NCBI GenBank assembly: GCA_030737835.1
Contig: CM060849.1
Coordinates: forward strand, 18,456,579 to 18,520,578
Source: Acorus gramineus
Taxonomy: Eukaryota > Streptophyta > Magnoliopsida > Acorales > Acoraceae
Direction: 5' to 3'
Length of the DNA: 64,000 nucleotides
The notes beneath the pieces were generated by a model. The model did no database searches and was not told the origin of the DNA. It worked only from the letters and a program-made list of their open reading frames with translations. Shown here in pieces: positions 1 through 13,303 of the stretch; the stretch's first letter is position 1, and each line of letters starts with the position of its first letter. Position numbers and translations under genes: made by a program.

Positions 1-3000
1 AAATAAGTAAATAAATAAAAACGAAAACAAACAAACAAATCAACAAACAAGCAAATAAAAAGGCTTCCAATGTGTTGTCCTTTGTATTAATATAAATATA
101 ACATATGTATATATATATAAAATTGAGAATAATTAAGTCAAGTTTTACAACAAAGCAAAGTGTTACGAAACGTTTATATGTCGTGCTTATATGTTGTGCA
201 ACATGTACTGTTCTTTCAACCGAAAACGCTTGTAAACCATGGAAACAAGTCAATTTGTAAACATTTGATTAAGATATTAAAATCTATTTGTCGTTTATCT
301 GTAATAGTTGCTTTAAAAAATTGTTGACAGCCCCGATATAGAAATCAACGCAAAAAATTGTCAAAAGTGCAATATTATATATGGTTTTTTGCTTTCTTAT
401 GATAATAACAATAGTAATAAGAATGACGAAGGGGTGTTAAAAATAATAAGATGGACCATAGATCTGGAATTTCATGAATGCTTTAATTTTCATTTCTCTT
501 TTTGGTTTTTTGTTTTTTTTAAAGCAAGCTTACATGAGGATTGAAACCGCCAAACCGGGCAAGTAATATTTTTATGTCCTTAACAATTTTTTAATCTTCC
601 CTTAATTAGCTTGTACTGAGATATATATATTTTTAATCTTCCCTTTGAAGTTGAGATTTTTAGGTGAAATAGTTTGTAACTGTTCAACAAGTTGCTTTGT
701 GGGATATATTAAAGAAAAATAAGATAGTACTACACCAGAAATGGACGTTTATCAGATCATGTCGAGATCATAAGTTTTAATAAACGTTATATAATTAGAC
801 AAAGTGTTTTATGAACGACTACATATGGCTGTCATCTAAAGACTTGTCGTGCAATGTTTTACCAACGTATAAGATTGTACCACCATGCAATCCCGTGATC
901 CCAACCTCCGATCTTGACCACCGATCTATAGACTAATAATTTGACACGATAATGACAAAAATCATCTAACAGCCCATTTTGGTCATTTTACCTGAGAGGA
1001 TATTTGGGTAATTTCAAGTCTTTCAAGTTTCTCAATTAATTGATTCGATAGCGGTGATGATACCACGTGTTGTAATATGGGTTTTTGATCATTTTAACAT
1101 TTTGTTCACTGTCCTCAGTGGTCATAGCACGATGGTTCAGAGTTTAACAGTGTTATCATCAGCCACAGGAAGTCCTTTCGATATTAAAAAAAAAAAATTA
1201 AAAATATTTTGTTCACTTACAGTTGTAATATGCTAATATGCTGTTTGATGGCATTGGACTGTGGTTTTTTTTATTTTTATTTTTGCTTTTGTTGTTTATT
1301 ATATACTTAATTTTTTCTATTTTTTTTGTGTTTAATTAAAATGAATATTTACGTATATTTAATTATTGATTGGAATTTAAATATAATTATGTTAAAATGA
1401 CCTTTATTATGTTATGTTATGATTTTGCCATGTCATGCTCTCTTTAAAGTTTTTGTCGTATCATTATATTATGTAATATCTCACGTGTAAAAACATTCAT
1501 AATATCAGAAATTCTGTCAATGTTTGCATATGATGCATTTCTATTATGTCCAAGGATTTTATGTTTCATTTAAGTAACTATGACAAGGGATATTCAATTT
1601 GCTAACTTGGATTTGATTTTTCAAGTGAATCGTAAAGATGGCCAATAACATCTGACTAATTGACATTTTTTTTTTGGTTAATACAGCTCATTATGATAGT
1701 TGAAAAAAAACATAGATGCTGTAAAAATGCCCCCCTTATTAGAGTCCACATTGGGGTTGCCAAATGCCAAGTTTTGTGGAAAAAAAAAGCCCCATGTTAT
1801 TATTCATCTGTGAAATACATACCTATTATATATATCAAATGCCATAGTTCCCTGCTCTAAATATTATTGAAATGGCATATTGTTGACATAATGCAATGAA
1901 CATGTAGGTGATTGTCTTGTTTTAAGTTTAAAATTACTTATTAATACACTGTATCAAAAGTATATATATACATATTTCCATTTTCAAACAACTATGTTAT
2001 TCTTATATACTTATGATAAATATTCTTGTATATATTTGTAATTGTGTATTGCAATTCTATGAATTCAGTAATATAGTTCATGCAAAATATAGTAAATGCA
2101 TCTAATGCAATTGATTAGAGTATCTTTGATTAGATCTAAGTTTATAATTTTTTGTATTAGATTTTTAGATGGTCAATAAAAATATATCTAAAGTATAATA
2201 AACAACACGTGCAAGTGCGCGTACACACAACTAGTACATTATTATACATCTATGTATATTGTTTAATATAAAACACTGTTATTCATTCATTTTCAATATT
2301 ATAAATAATATGCTTCAATTTATGGTCATATTCCATCAAGTGGCAAGTGTATTAAAAAGATTATTAATACACACCTCACAACCGCATACATACAAACAAT
2401 TAAAAAAAGATAATTTTAGGTACAAACTTTTTTTCAATCTCAATTCCCGTTTGTTTTAGATTTAAAAAAAAAAAAAAATAGTATTCCTCATCTAATGAGA
2501 TACATACTTTATAAAAATGAAACATATATTTCAATGAATTGTATGAATATATTTATAGAAAATCTGAAAAATTTCTATTAAAGCATATATCTCGATCATA
2601 TAAGTATATGTTCCGATAATTTTCTATTGATATATTAAGATGAAAATTATGTCAAAAAAAATATAGGTAACAACACAAAAAAAAAAAAAAAAAAAAAACT
2701 ACTATGTATAATATGTTTTATATAACCCACTTGTCAATGCTTTTTTTTTCTTCTTTTGACCGTAAGTCCAGGCAATCCACATTTACAAGTAAAAATAATT
2801 AATTGATTATAATCTCAAACAATCACTACTAACTTTTAGCTATTTTATATGCGGATTTTAAAGATGTAATTATTTAAACGGTTATAAAACACATATTTTA
2901 AAACACAACTCTTTAATAAACTTCGATACTTTGATTTATTTAGTTACAGTTTTAACATTTTAAAAAGTTAAAATCGCCCGAAATTGTTGTTGTTTTTTTT

Positions 3001-3320
3001 AATTTTTTTAACAAACGAGGGTAAAGCATGAACAACGTGTATAATTTTTAGCCGAGATCCCCATCAGATAATACAAGCAAGATGAAAATGAAAAAAAAAA
3101 TTGTTCGAATATCATTGTTAAAACAAAAATGGAAATGATGACATGTTTACAGGTCAACATCTCCGGCGCACCCCGACATATGCCTAAGCATTCTTGTCTG
3201 GATGAAAGGAGAGGAAACAAAGACACCCTCATAGGGTCCCCTCCTGTCTTTTCTAGCTAAAGAATCTTATAAAAATTGTTTCTGACATTCAGTCTATTTT
3301 TCATGATTTATAGACTATCC
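1..3320. other. AT-rich intergenic DNA, no gene seen
   Basis: Very AT-rich sequence opening with an AAAC/AAAT simple tract (1-60) and carrying several homopolymer runs, the longest a poly-A at about 2678-2698. The only open frames are short, low-complexity and unlike known proteins. I see no RNA gene or element with clear ends. Confidence 0.6.
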
Positions 3321-3328
3321 AACTTTAG

Positions 3329-3825
3329 ACAGACGAGGGTCTGCAACGGCCCGGCCCGGCCCGGCCCAGACCACGGGCCTGTTTGGCCAGCGGACCCGGG
3401 CCCATGGGCGGGTCTACGAGCCTTAATTTTAAATATTTTATTTTTTTTAATTTGTTAATTTTAAGTTGTTCATTTGTATATAATGTTAAAATAACACAAA
3501 ATTTAAAGTATAATGTTAAAAAAAATATTTATATATATTGAATTTTCAAAATAAATATTAAATAAATTAATTACTTGAAAAAATAAATAACTACATGTAA
3601 CTAACTAGGTTGGCATCTACACAAATGTTAATAATTTGTATAATTTAACCATAATTCAAATAAAAATGACATGTTATTCATTTATTGGATTGCCCCCCAT
3701 GGACCTACGAGCCGGGTCTGCAGGCGGGCTTGCGGGCCCGTTCGAGCGGGCCAGGCCGGGCTTTGGCCCTACGGTCCGGGCCGGGCGGGTCGGTATTTTG
3801 GGCCTCGGGCTTTTTGATGACCCCT
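3329..3825. mobile_element. Non-autonomous hAT-type element, GC-rich ends
   Basis: A 497-bp insertion is flanked by a perfect 8-bp target-site duplication, AACTTTAG, at 3321-3328 and 3826-3833; 8 bp is the hAT size. Both ends are rich in GGCCC/GGGCC blocks (about 3345-3420 and 3700-3810), while the middle is almost pure AT. The right end reads GACCCCT and the left contains AGGGTC, giving only an imperfect terminal inverted repeat. The short frames inside are by-products of the GC-rich ends. It has no transposase and would depend on another hAT element. Confidence 0.7.
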
Positions 3826-3833
3826 AACTTTAG

Positions 3834-6321
3834 TGGAAGAGTCTTCGGAGATCTCATTAGGGTTAAAGGTCGGCATTCAACAACCCACTGAGACACACCA
3901 CATTTTGGGGTGTGATGAATAAGTGGAATAGAACATAAATTTTTTTGAATGAAAATATCTCAGTAGTTATATCTGGATAAATATGATAGATCTGATACTT
4001 ATTTTATAGGTTAGAATTTATATGTCAATAAATAAATAAAAGCATAATTCTGTATCATTTTTAAAAAATTATCTTACTTAATAATCACACAAATTCAAAA
4101 AACATGCATGTTACATTTATCTAATGACACACATATTTCTCACATTTATTCTCAAATACAAACAATTTATGTAAATGTATAAAAAATAATAAATTCTTAT
4201 CAATTTTTTAATCTACTATTTATTATTATTTAATCTAAAGTGAACAAAACAATAAAAATGTCATTTTTATGTTTCCTAAACGATAAAAAAATTAATAAAA
4301 TGATTTATTTATTTTACATGGATTTTCCTGTTTCAGTATAAACTTTCCATCACACCACAAACAGTAGTGATGGTGGGCGGAGTTGGTCTCCCTGTGGTGC
4401 ACTGTCAAGTATTGGGTATACATTACAAAAACATGATGAACATCATCATGTGATGATGTGTGAGTGTCTGCAGCCATAGTGCCATGGAGGTTTCGGTTAG
4501 TCGGTGCCGGTCAAAGAACACCATGAAAAAAAAATGGCCTTCCATTCATTCCACGTGTGCTTCACGTGAAGTTTGAATTGTTTTGCAACATGAAAAAACA
4601 TAAGAGGCACCTGTTAGTCCTTGGTTAGGAACAAATAGGGACCCATAAAAACAATGGGAAGGAAACACATGTTCCCACGTTGTTGGAGTGACTAATGGTG
4701 TTTGGATTCTTTAGCCCATGATGGGCCTGTTCTTTGTTTTTGAGGGGAGACTGCCTTTTGAGACCATTTTGAGATGTCTTGTATGCATTGGGGAGGGGGT
4801 TCTCTTTTGTTTCCCATACCAGTGGACAAGCTCACATGTTATGCAAAATGGTCTCAATCAAAGTATGCTTTAATTCACCTGTTTGAGTGATGCATCCACG
4901 GATTCATGTTATGTTGTTGGGCCCTGAGTGTGATACACTAACTTTCTTTCTTAGACCCACTTTATGAAAGCTCTAATAGGCATATACCCGGTTAGGCGAT
5001 TATTTACTATATTAGGGGAAAAAATGAAATCAATATGCCTCCGATTCATTTGAATTTGTACCTCTTCTTTTGTGAAAGTATCATTAGACAAGTATATGTT
5101 TTCTAAAAAAATTCAAAACATATGGAAAAGGTAAAGTGACAGTGTACTGTTCCTTAAGGTTGCATATGTTGTTTGGATGATGAATTTATAAAGAAAAATA
5201 TTATACTCGGTAATTTTTGCCGTCTCATATGTAATTTGCACATTTTTTTATTTGTTTTTGAAGTATATATTTGATTAAAGACATACATCATTATGTAAAA
5301 CGAATTACATATTTGTATGAATTGAATACGTATATTTTGACATTTTTCATAATTGAGTATTTATTAATATAGTAGAATATGTATACTATGTGAAGTGATT
5401 TTCATATATTTATTGTGTTGGTGACACGACAGTTACAAACGAGATTACAAACGAGTGTAGAAAAACTGTGGTTCTGAATTTAAGCCTACAACAAATGGAT
5501 TTAAGCCTCTTATATGAATGGGTTGGCCCATTTCGAAGTCCGTTCAGAAGAGACGTCAACCGTCAACCACAATTCATGGACAACACAAGGTGCGCTTGAT
5601 TGGATATTGGTGGATCCGTGTAAGGTTACCGAATATCGGTGGACTTGGCCCATTTTCAATTAGGGCCTCCAGACCCTTCCCAACGAGGCTTCACATTCCC
5701 ATAAAAAAACAGGGTGTGTTCTATTATTTCCATTTCACTGTTGGAAATGAAAATGTTATACTTGTCATTCTTACAATGAACTTTTGTAGACCACATATAC
5801 TTTGATTAATGAAATAGCGCATCTTAAAAATAAAACATCTCTCTTATGTATTTTGTAAAATATATATTGACATAGTAGGATATATACTACATTAATGAAT
5901 TTCATATATTGTGTTAGAGGATGTAGCATTTGCAAGCATGACTGCACAAGTGTCTCAGTGCAGCAGCAACAACAGGAGAAATATGTGCTGTGTCCACATC
6001 CTCTATCAGTGTCAGTGCCACCTTGGCCCAAGAACCACTGACCCAGAGCTAGACCTAGTTCAGTAACTCGAATTTACATAGATGGGCAAACCCCTATATA
6101 TTCTATATTCTGCTTTGTGGCTACTTCATTGGGATGCAGCCACATATGCCATGAGAGGAAAATTGACAGACTGCGAAAAGAGAGATGATTAAATTCTATC
6201 AGACAATGCTGGGGGCTCCGAGATTTTTTAGCTACATAAACAATGGGGGAAATTCAAGAAAAGTAGTCTCACAGACAGACAGGTTTCTTGTAAAGTAGAA
6301 GTGAATTGCAATCCAAAGAAT
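3834..6321. other. Intergenic DNA, no gene seen
   Basis: Mixed-composition spacer downstream of the gene ending at 6322. It probably holds that gene's 3' untranslated region next to 6321. A frame at about 5518-5805 has no recognisable domain, and no element ends were found. Confidence 0.5.
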
Positions 6322-9300
6322 TCAGTTTGTTGCATTGCTAGGCAAAGGTTCTAAATGCTGTGGAGATGTCTGTTCTTCGATCTCCCCATTCTCTGCCTCG
6401 TGAAGCTTCTTCATCAACCATATTATTTGCATTAACCCGCCATTTCCAACATGAGAAAAGAATGCACGCCCTCGTGTCGCGCAATACAAAGAAACATATT
6501 TAACGAACACGAAGAAGGCACCAATACACAAGAGTTGTTGCATATGAGCTTCGCCCTGTTAAACATAATCCAATGTATATGATGATAATTCCTTTAGTGA
6601 ATGAAATAAAAATATAGATGATATAAGAATTAATATTATGCAAACCTTTGCACTAATGAAAAGCTCTCGAGAAATCTCCTTCAAGAGATCAGCTGTCACA
6701 CAGCCAACAAATAGACCAACAGGAAGAAGCAATTCTCTTTTCATTGAGATGGCAAAGATAATATCTGACAAAGTGCTGATGACTAACAGCACAATGAGGG
6801 ACCATTTCAGAGTTTTCTTCCCGTTATCAAGTAATCTCTCGAAAATGAGATGCTTCGCTTTTTTCCATGGGAACTCTCTTGCAGGTTTAGGGAAGGTCTC
6901 TAAGAATGTTGCAATCAATTTATCCCGATAAGCATTAATCTTGTCTGGTTCACCGAACTGTTTCCAGCTTGGTATGTTTATGGAGCATTTTAAAGAGGAC
7001 CGACGTTTACAAAGCCATGATGTTGGGGAGCACCTCTTTAATGCTAGCTGCGTGTGATGCTGGGAAATCTGCATTCTCAGTCAGCAGAAGAAATGACATA
7101 AGTGAGTCAGTGAGATCTGTTATCATATAAATAAATCTCTATTACTGAGGTTGGTGTAGATGAAAATATATGATTCACTTGTATGGCATGGAAACGATTT
7201 GGCTCTAAATTTACTAAAACGTGAAATGCTTGACATGGATGCACTGGTTACCCCAAAAGCATCTAGCTATCGGAGATAATACTAGGAATGCATCCAAATC
7301 CAAGTATACATTGTGAGAGTTGAAATAAAACCTCAAGTAATCAAAGCAAAAATAACCTTAGAAGACCAAATATTGGAAATCCTGGGAACAAATGTAACTG
7401 CATAATTGAAATTTGATTGATGAGAATACTTCAAAAAAATTAGTATTTAAGCTAGCCATAATCATAATATACCTGCGCAACTCATTTTTTTCATTAAAAA
7501 ATAAAGAGAAAAACTTCATGTCGATGAGAATGACATATCTGAATCTTTGCTTAATTCATCAAAAGAAGGTAAATAGTGCTGAACAACGAACATTGAACAC
7601 ATTGTTACTTATGTTTCCATTGGATAGCTGAAGGAGGCTTGGACTTATAAATCCTGTGAGAGATTCAATTGGTATCTCTCTCCAAGATTGTAAGTGATTT
7701 TGAGATAATGTCAAGGTGCATTTTTTGTGATGAAATAAAGGCAAATAGAATGATATATACGTACTGAACACCATACTCGGTTAATCATATAGAGGGACAA
7801 CCCCCTCTCAAGGGCGGAAGCACGGGTAGACTCGGCTGGGCTCTAGCCCCCCTCAAATTTTGACAAAAAAATTATAAATAACCCTACTCGTAGACTTTCC
7901 AACCATTAATTATGCATTGGATATAATAAAAACAAACACAAACAAGTCGTTTGTTATAATAACAACTTCTGTTATTATGCATTGGATCACTTCCTCCTTA
8001 ACAATCAGCCCACCCCAGCCCACCAAAACCAAGCCTAAGGAAAATGTTAGACTCAGTCACATTCACCAACAAAAACTCAGACTTCACATATTTTCATTTT
8101 TAAAAAAATAGTAAACATCATCTAATGAAGTATATGCTTTGATAAAAAAATGTATATCTCTCCATTTCAAATTGAATGAATCCATTTTTAGTAAGTGTAA
8201 GAAAATATTTAATGAGGTATATACAACATCTAATTGGGTATATACTTCACTGGATTTCTAAAGTGGTATATAGGACTGTGTTTTGGACTGAGAAAAAAAC
8301 TGAGTGTACCAGCACTCCCAAGCCTAAAGACCCATGTCTCAACCATTAATTATTCCAAATTAAAAAAAAAGAGGTTAAAAACATGATATAAACATGAATA
8401 ATCCTAGATAAATCCATAATAAAGTTGAGACGGTATAAGTCCTTGAAAAATAAAAAAAAAACTCCTATACATCCATGCCGTCATCAGTGTTTAACCATGA
8501 TTCAACATATCCTAGTTAATTCTAACCCACACGAAATGACTAAATTATCTCCAATTTTTCAATCCCTTCAAACAATATCAAGGTAGAAGGTCAAGAAATA
8601 TAAAAGTTCTAAAAAAGAAATTTGATTTTTTGCGTGGACTAATTTATCTTTATAATTGTTTACATAGGTGATACTTTTCTTGCAGATTCTATAATTATCT
8701 ACATTGAAAAAGAATTTGTTGAAATATTGACTCATATTCGATAATAAATGATTTTGTTCTCTAAAGGATCGTTAGACACAACTTCAATAATGTATTTTCT
8801 AGAAAAAAAAACTTGATCTTTTGTCTGATTTTGAATTTTACTTATGCATTTCAAAGTTTATAAGAAATGACTTATGAACTCGTTTAATTTATATTAAATT
8901 CAAATTGTTTATTAAATTTTAAATTCGTGTTAGCCCCCCCTTATATAAAATCCTGGTTCTGCCCCTGCCCCCTCTACTTGTTAAAGAGTCTATACTAGAG
9001 ATTCTTGACATAAACTCTAGGGAGGGTTGACAATAGGTTGATAGCCGATACTAAAATGCCCCTCACTCACATGTTGTATGATTTATTTTGTTTGAATAAG
9101 GTTCAATGTTTCAATTATAGTCATAATAGGAGTAGGTTGTATCAGTAAGACGAGCGAGTAGAGTGAATGGAAGCTTTCAAAGGTACAAGTTGACATAATC
9201 TAGATCAAAATGAAAAGCTTGCTTACCCACAGCCCCAACCCAATTGAATTCCAATATCATCTATTTGGATGATTATAGAATGTCAACCAAGATATGTAAG

Positions 9301-10176
9301 TAGTCTGTTAAACCCCGTCATCATCAACATCTCCTTTCTTTTAGAAACTTTTCTCCATTTTCATAATGAAATTACAGGTGTTGAGCTGAGCTCTCACCTT
9401 TCATTCATCCATTTATAGTTTTGCATCACATTACACCATACAACATTATATAAATGAATGAATGAGCTGGATTTCAAAAACTAGGCATTGGACCTCTCTA
9501 CCACACTATCTTTTATTTAGTTTCTATGACAACGAGATATCAACTCCAATGGAGGAGGAAAAAGAACAAGAATGATTGCAATAACCATTTTCAACTAGGT
9601 TCATTTCCATAACATTATTAGGAAATCATCAAATCAACAAGTGCTATCAGAAAACCAACACATAAGGATGAGCTAACAATATAAGTAATAGAAAAAAAAA
9701 AGGAAAGCAAGTATAGTCTACTGTACATCATCTCAAAAAAGTGATCAAGTACAAATGATGTCTACAGCAATATTAACTCTGTAGAAGTCTAGTTTTCATA
9801 CACTACGATTAACATTTATAAGATTAAGAAAACACAAACAAAACCTAGGCTACAAAAATCAAAGAAGACCATTCAGGCCATCAATCGAAGAAGATTTAAA
9901 AGACATAAAAAAGAAAGACCCATATGAAAAATAAGAGACAACCCATTTAGGGATAAAACAAGAGTTCATCAAAGACAGCAAATTTCAAGAACCCTCACTG
10001 TTATTTTTGTATAAATCAAAACAAAATATTAAAGATTGCATCTTTTGTGATGGGGGCAAAGAAAGAGGACAAACTTCATAAAAGAGAGATTGATAAATAA
10101 AAAAAAGCAGAAATTTTTGGATTACCCTGAACACAAAAGTAGGAGGTCTTGCGGAGGCGGTTGAAGCGACCTCCAT
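6322..10176 (-). CDS. Unrecognised organelle-type small membrane protein (3 exons, 235 aa)
   Basis: Assembled from exons 10126-10176, 7068-7555 region end at 6646 (7068-6646) and 6555-6322, all joined in phase 0 with GT-AG introns (AGG|GTAATC to TGCAG|ATT; AAAG|GTTTGC to AACAG|GGC). The start is the ATG at 10176 (MEVASTASARPP). Residues 1 to about 45 are rich in S, R and K with almost no acidic residues, as in a plastid or mitochondrial presequence. Hydrophobic segments follow at about residues 100-122 (WSLIVLLVISTLSDIIFAIS), 126-146 and 163-180, and the C-terminus is polar and acidic. So this looks like a two- or three-span organelle membrane protein. I do not recognise the family and give no function. 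Intron 1 is about 3 kb and holds a hAT element. Splice phases and the continuous hydrophobic pattern support a real gene; exon 1 is the least certain part. Confidence 0.7.
7809..8967. mobile_element. Non-autonomous hAT element in intron 1
   Basis: A 1159-bp insertion lies between perfect 8-bp target-site duplications, CCCCCTCT (7801-7808 and 8968-8975). The terminal inverted repeats are CAAGGGCGGAAGCACGGGT on the left and, read inward from the right, CAGGGGCAGAACCAGGATT. Start CA and 8-bp duplications are typical of hAT. No transposase is seen inside. It sits in the first intron of the minus-strand gene spanning 6322-10176. Confidence 0.8.
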
Positions 10177-13100
10177 CGCCGCGCTCGCTCGTTCTACCCT
10201 CTGCTTTCACAGTGGATCTTTGTGGATACATGGATGTCGTGTAATCGGTTTATCTGGGCTGGGTTGGGATGGTTTTTTAACACTCATCAGCCCAACCTGG
10301 GTTCGGCCCGAGGTTGCATACGCCCGAGTTTGATTAAACGGACTAAGGTTGCCCTTACTCAAAATTATATCTAAATTTTATTTAAAATTTAAATAAAAGT
10401 TTAATTTGATATAATGTGTCTCCAATCATCATTTTTTTTTACTCAAATCTTTTAAAAAATTCACATTTTCTTCTAGTTATTTCATATAAATATTTTTAAA
10501 GTCCTTTTCTCAAAAAACTTTACTAAATTTTTCTTCCTTCAGGATATTCAAATTTAAAAATTATAATCATTCAATTTTTTGAAAAAAAAAAGTAAAAAAA
10601 ATATTTTTTATTGGAATAAAAAATGTCACATTGGAAGAAAATGTGGAGACAAAGGAAAAAAAAAAAGATATTGAAAATTTGACTAAAGATTTGAGTAAAA
10701 GCTTGATTTGATATGTACATGACCGTATGAGCAAATGGTTGGAAAGGATTTTGGGTGACTTTTACTCAAATTTAAAATTGAATAAAAGTTTGAGTATATG
10801 ATTGAAGATTCTCTAGATAATGGAGTTGGGCTTGGTTAATGCTAGTTGAAAGCGTTCCTCAAACATGTTTAAATTCGGCCCATGGGTCAAAATCTAGACG
10901 ACTAACGTGTTATTACACCATTTATTTTACAGTCTCGTAATATTAGTGATTTGCGTCCACTAACGAGTTATTATATATCTAGTTAAAAATCTATATAATT
11001 AACTGAAGTATAAATATCATTTTTTTTTTTACAAAAATACATAATGAAATATATATTTAAAAAAATATATATTTAGACTAAAAATATTGTGGAGACGGAG
11101 AATCAAACATTTTCTTACAAACTAATCCACATAACCTGAAAGAGATATTCAACCCAAAAGAATACATATATTTGAAGTATGGACAATGATAGACAACACT
11201 TATATTTTTTTTCTTTGTTTGAAAACACGTATGGAAAATAAGATTTTGAATAAAGTGGTTTAAATAGACTTAGATTCCTGAAAAACGGATTTTTTTCACT
11301 TTTTAAAAATTAACATTTTTGTACTAAAAGCCGAAAGTAACATTTTAATAAAGTTAGCTTTCTAGAATGCGTTTGGTAACACTTTTTAGCTTTTTGTATA
11401 ATTAAAAGCGGAATCACCCTTTTTAAGTGTTTCCAGACAGGGTATATACTAAGTTAGATCATTAGTATATACGAATTTAAAAATCATACGTTTTATATAT
11501 TATATTTGAGTATATTATTTATTTATTTGAAATATGTATTTCGAGAAAAAATTCACACCCGGGGACTGGAAATCAGTGTTACTAACATTTTTCATGTGCA
11601 CATTGCTCTGGCCAAAGGGATTTGATGAGGACATCTCTCATTTTCTAACAAATAATTGGTTCATTTTTTATATTTTTCTTTCCTTTTCAGTGGATTGATA
11701 AAATCTAGCTTATCTCATCATTGTCAATTTTTCGTTCTTCCTGTGGTCCTCCGCATGACACGCTGTATTAGTGAGCTGTATATATATTTCTAATTTGATT
11801 AAGATAATCAAGAAGTGGTCCTCCTCTAATTAATTTTATAATCCACACCAAACACAACGATTCAACACGGCAGAGACTAGGATATGCCGTGAAAAACGAT
11901 CTTTATTTCTTCATCCTTCCTTTGACAACCAGAGCCAGAGGTCACCAACATCTTCTCCTTGGACAAAGAATCATTAACAAATTCTTAAGTCGACCACCTT
12001 CCCGTGCATGACATGATAATTAAACCATAAAGTACACTTAATAATACAACAAAGGTTGCTCTGAATTAGTGGACCATACATAACATATACATAATTATCT
12101 TCAGTAACTGTCAGTGTCATTGATTAAACAAATGGGGCTGGATTGGATTATATTAACTCTCTATATATATATGGTGCTGTTTGGTCGTCGCTTGGCATTT
12201 GTCAGGATTAGGGGAACCCTAGATCAGGGAGCTACTGGTATTTATACATGGAATCTGGATTGGAATGTTATTGCTATTTTAATCTCCTCTAAATTAATTT
12301 GGTTCCTTCTTCCTTAGCCTTATTTGGCAGTGGATATTCCAATTAAATTTAATTTGGTGTCTTAATCATGGTTCCTAATATAATGGGCTGTTTAACAACT
12401 ATATATGACACTTTGGATACTAATTAATCTGATGAACTCGATAATTGTAGGCGGCTGATAAAAATTCATGTCATGAGAAGGGAGTTTAACCATTTAATAT
12501 GATAATATTAATGTAAATTGATCTGCAAAATGTTTATGTGCACTAATGCAAGGCAACACAAAATTTTTAACAATTTATTGATTCAAAGTCACATAAATGA
12601 AATTATGATGAAAAATATTGTACGCATGCTTCTGCGCACACAGAATTCCTAACAATTTATTAATTTAAAATCACATAAATGAAACAATGATGAAAAATAT
12701 TACACGCATACTCCCGCGCACACAAAAATTGTAACAAAAAACAAATTAAAAAAAAAAGAACACAAGAGTTAGAAACATATATGTATAATTGTTAAATTGG
12801 AAACAAACAACACTTTGTCCCTAAGGGATTGCTGTATGCAGTCATTGGCATCTTCCACGTAGAGATACGATCACATGTTATTTTCTTTCGGGTGCAAGCA
12901 ATTCATTAGAATTGAGACGATTGCTTAAGTGGATTATTATGCATGCAACCATATGCCACATAGATGCATGAATTAATAATACACTCAAGGGTGTGTGATA
13001 TGAGAATTTTGGCTAATCAAACCAAGCTAACTAAAAAGAAAGAGGCAGTCCTCAAGTGGATATTAAAAATTTAAGGAAGGAGAGATTTTGGCTAATGTGA

Positions 13101-13303
13101 TATGTCACAACTTTAATGACTTTTGACATTTTGCATTGAACTCTTAGTACATGGCATCAACATGAATGGGAACCTTTCATACTATCATAGACAAAATTAA
13201 GCTCAAAATTTTCTATTGTTAATGGGAGGGTCTATGATTTGAGCAAGTCAATTAAATTGCTCCCCTCCTTGGTTGATATCAGTGGTGGCATAAAAAAATT
13301 AAA
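10177..13303. other. Intergenic DNA; divergent 82-bp tandem pair
   Basis: The promoter of the gene starting at 10176 should lie at the left edge. At about 10245-10340 there is a short GGGTTGGG/GGCCCGA-rich patch like those in other hAT relics here. At about 12568-12731 an 82-bp unit (TAACAATTTATT...) is repeated about twice with point differences. No protein gene was found. Confidence 0.5.

Noticed and set aside
1-60. Telomere-like or special simple sequence
   Set aside because: It is an irregular AAAC/AAAT tract, not a TTTAGGG repeat.
5518-5805. 95-aa plus-strand open frame
   Set aside because: No domain, no intron partners, composition of spacer; likely chance.
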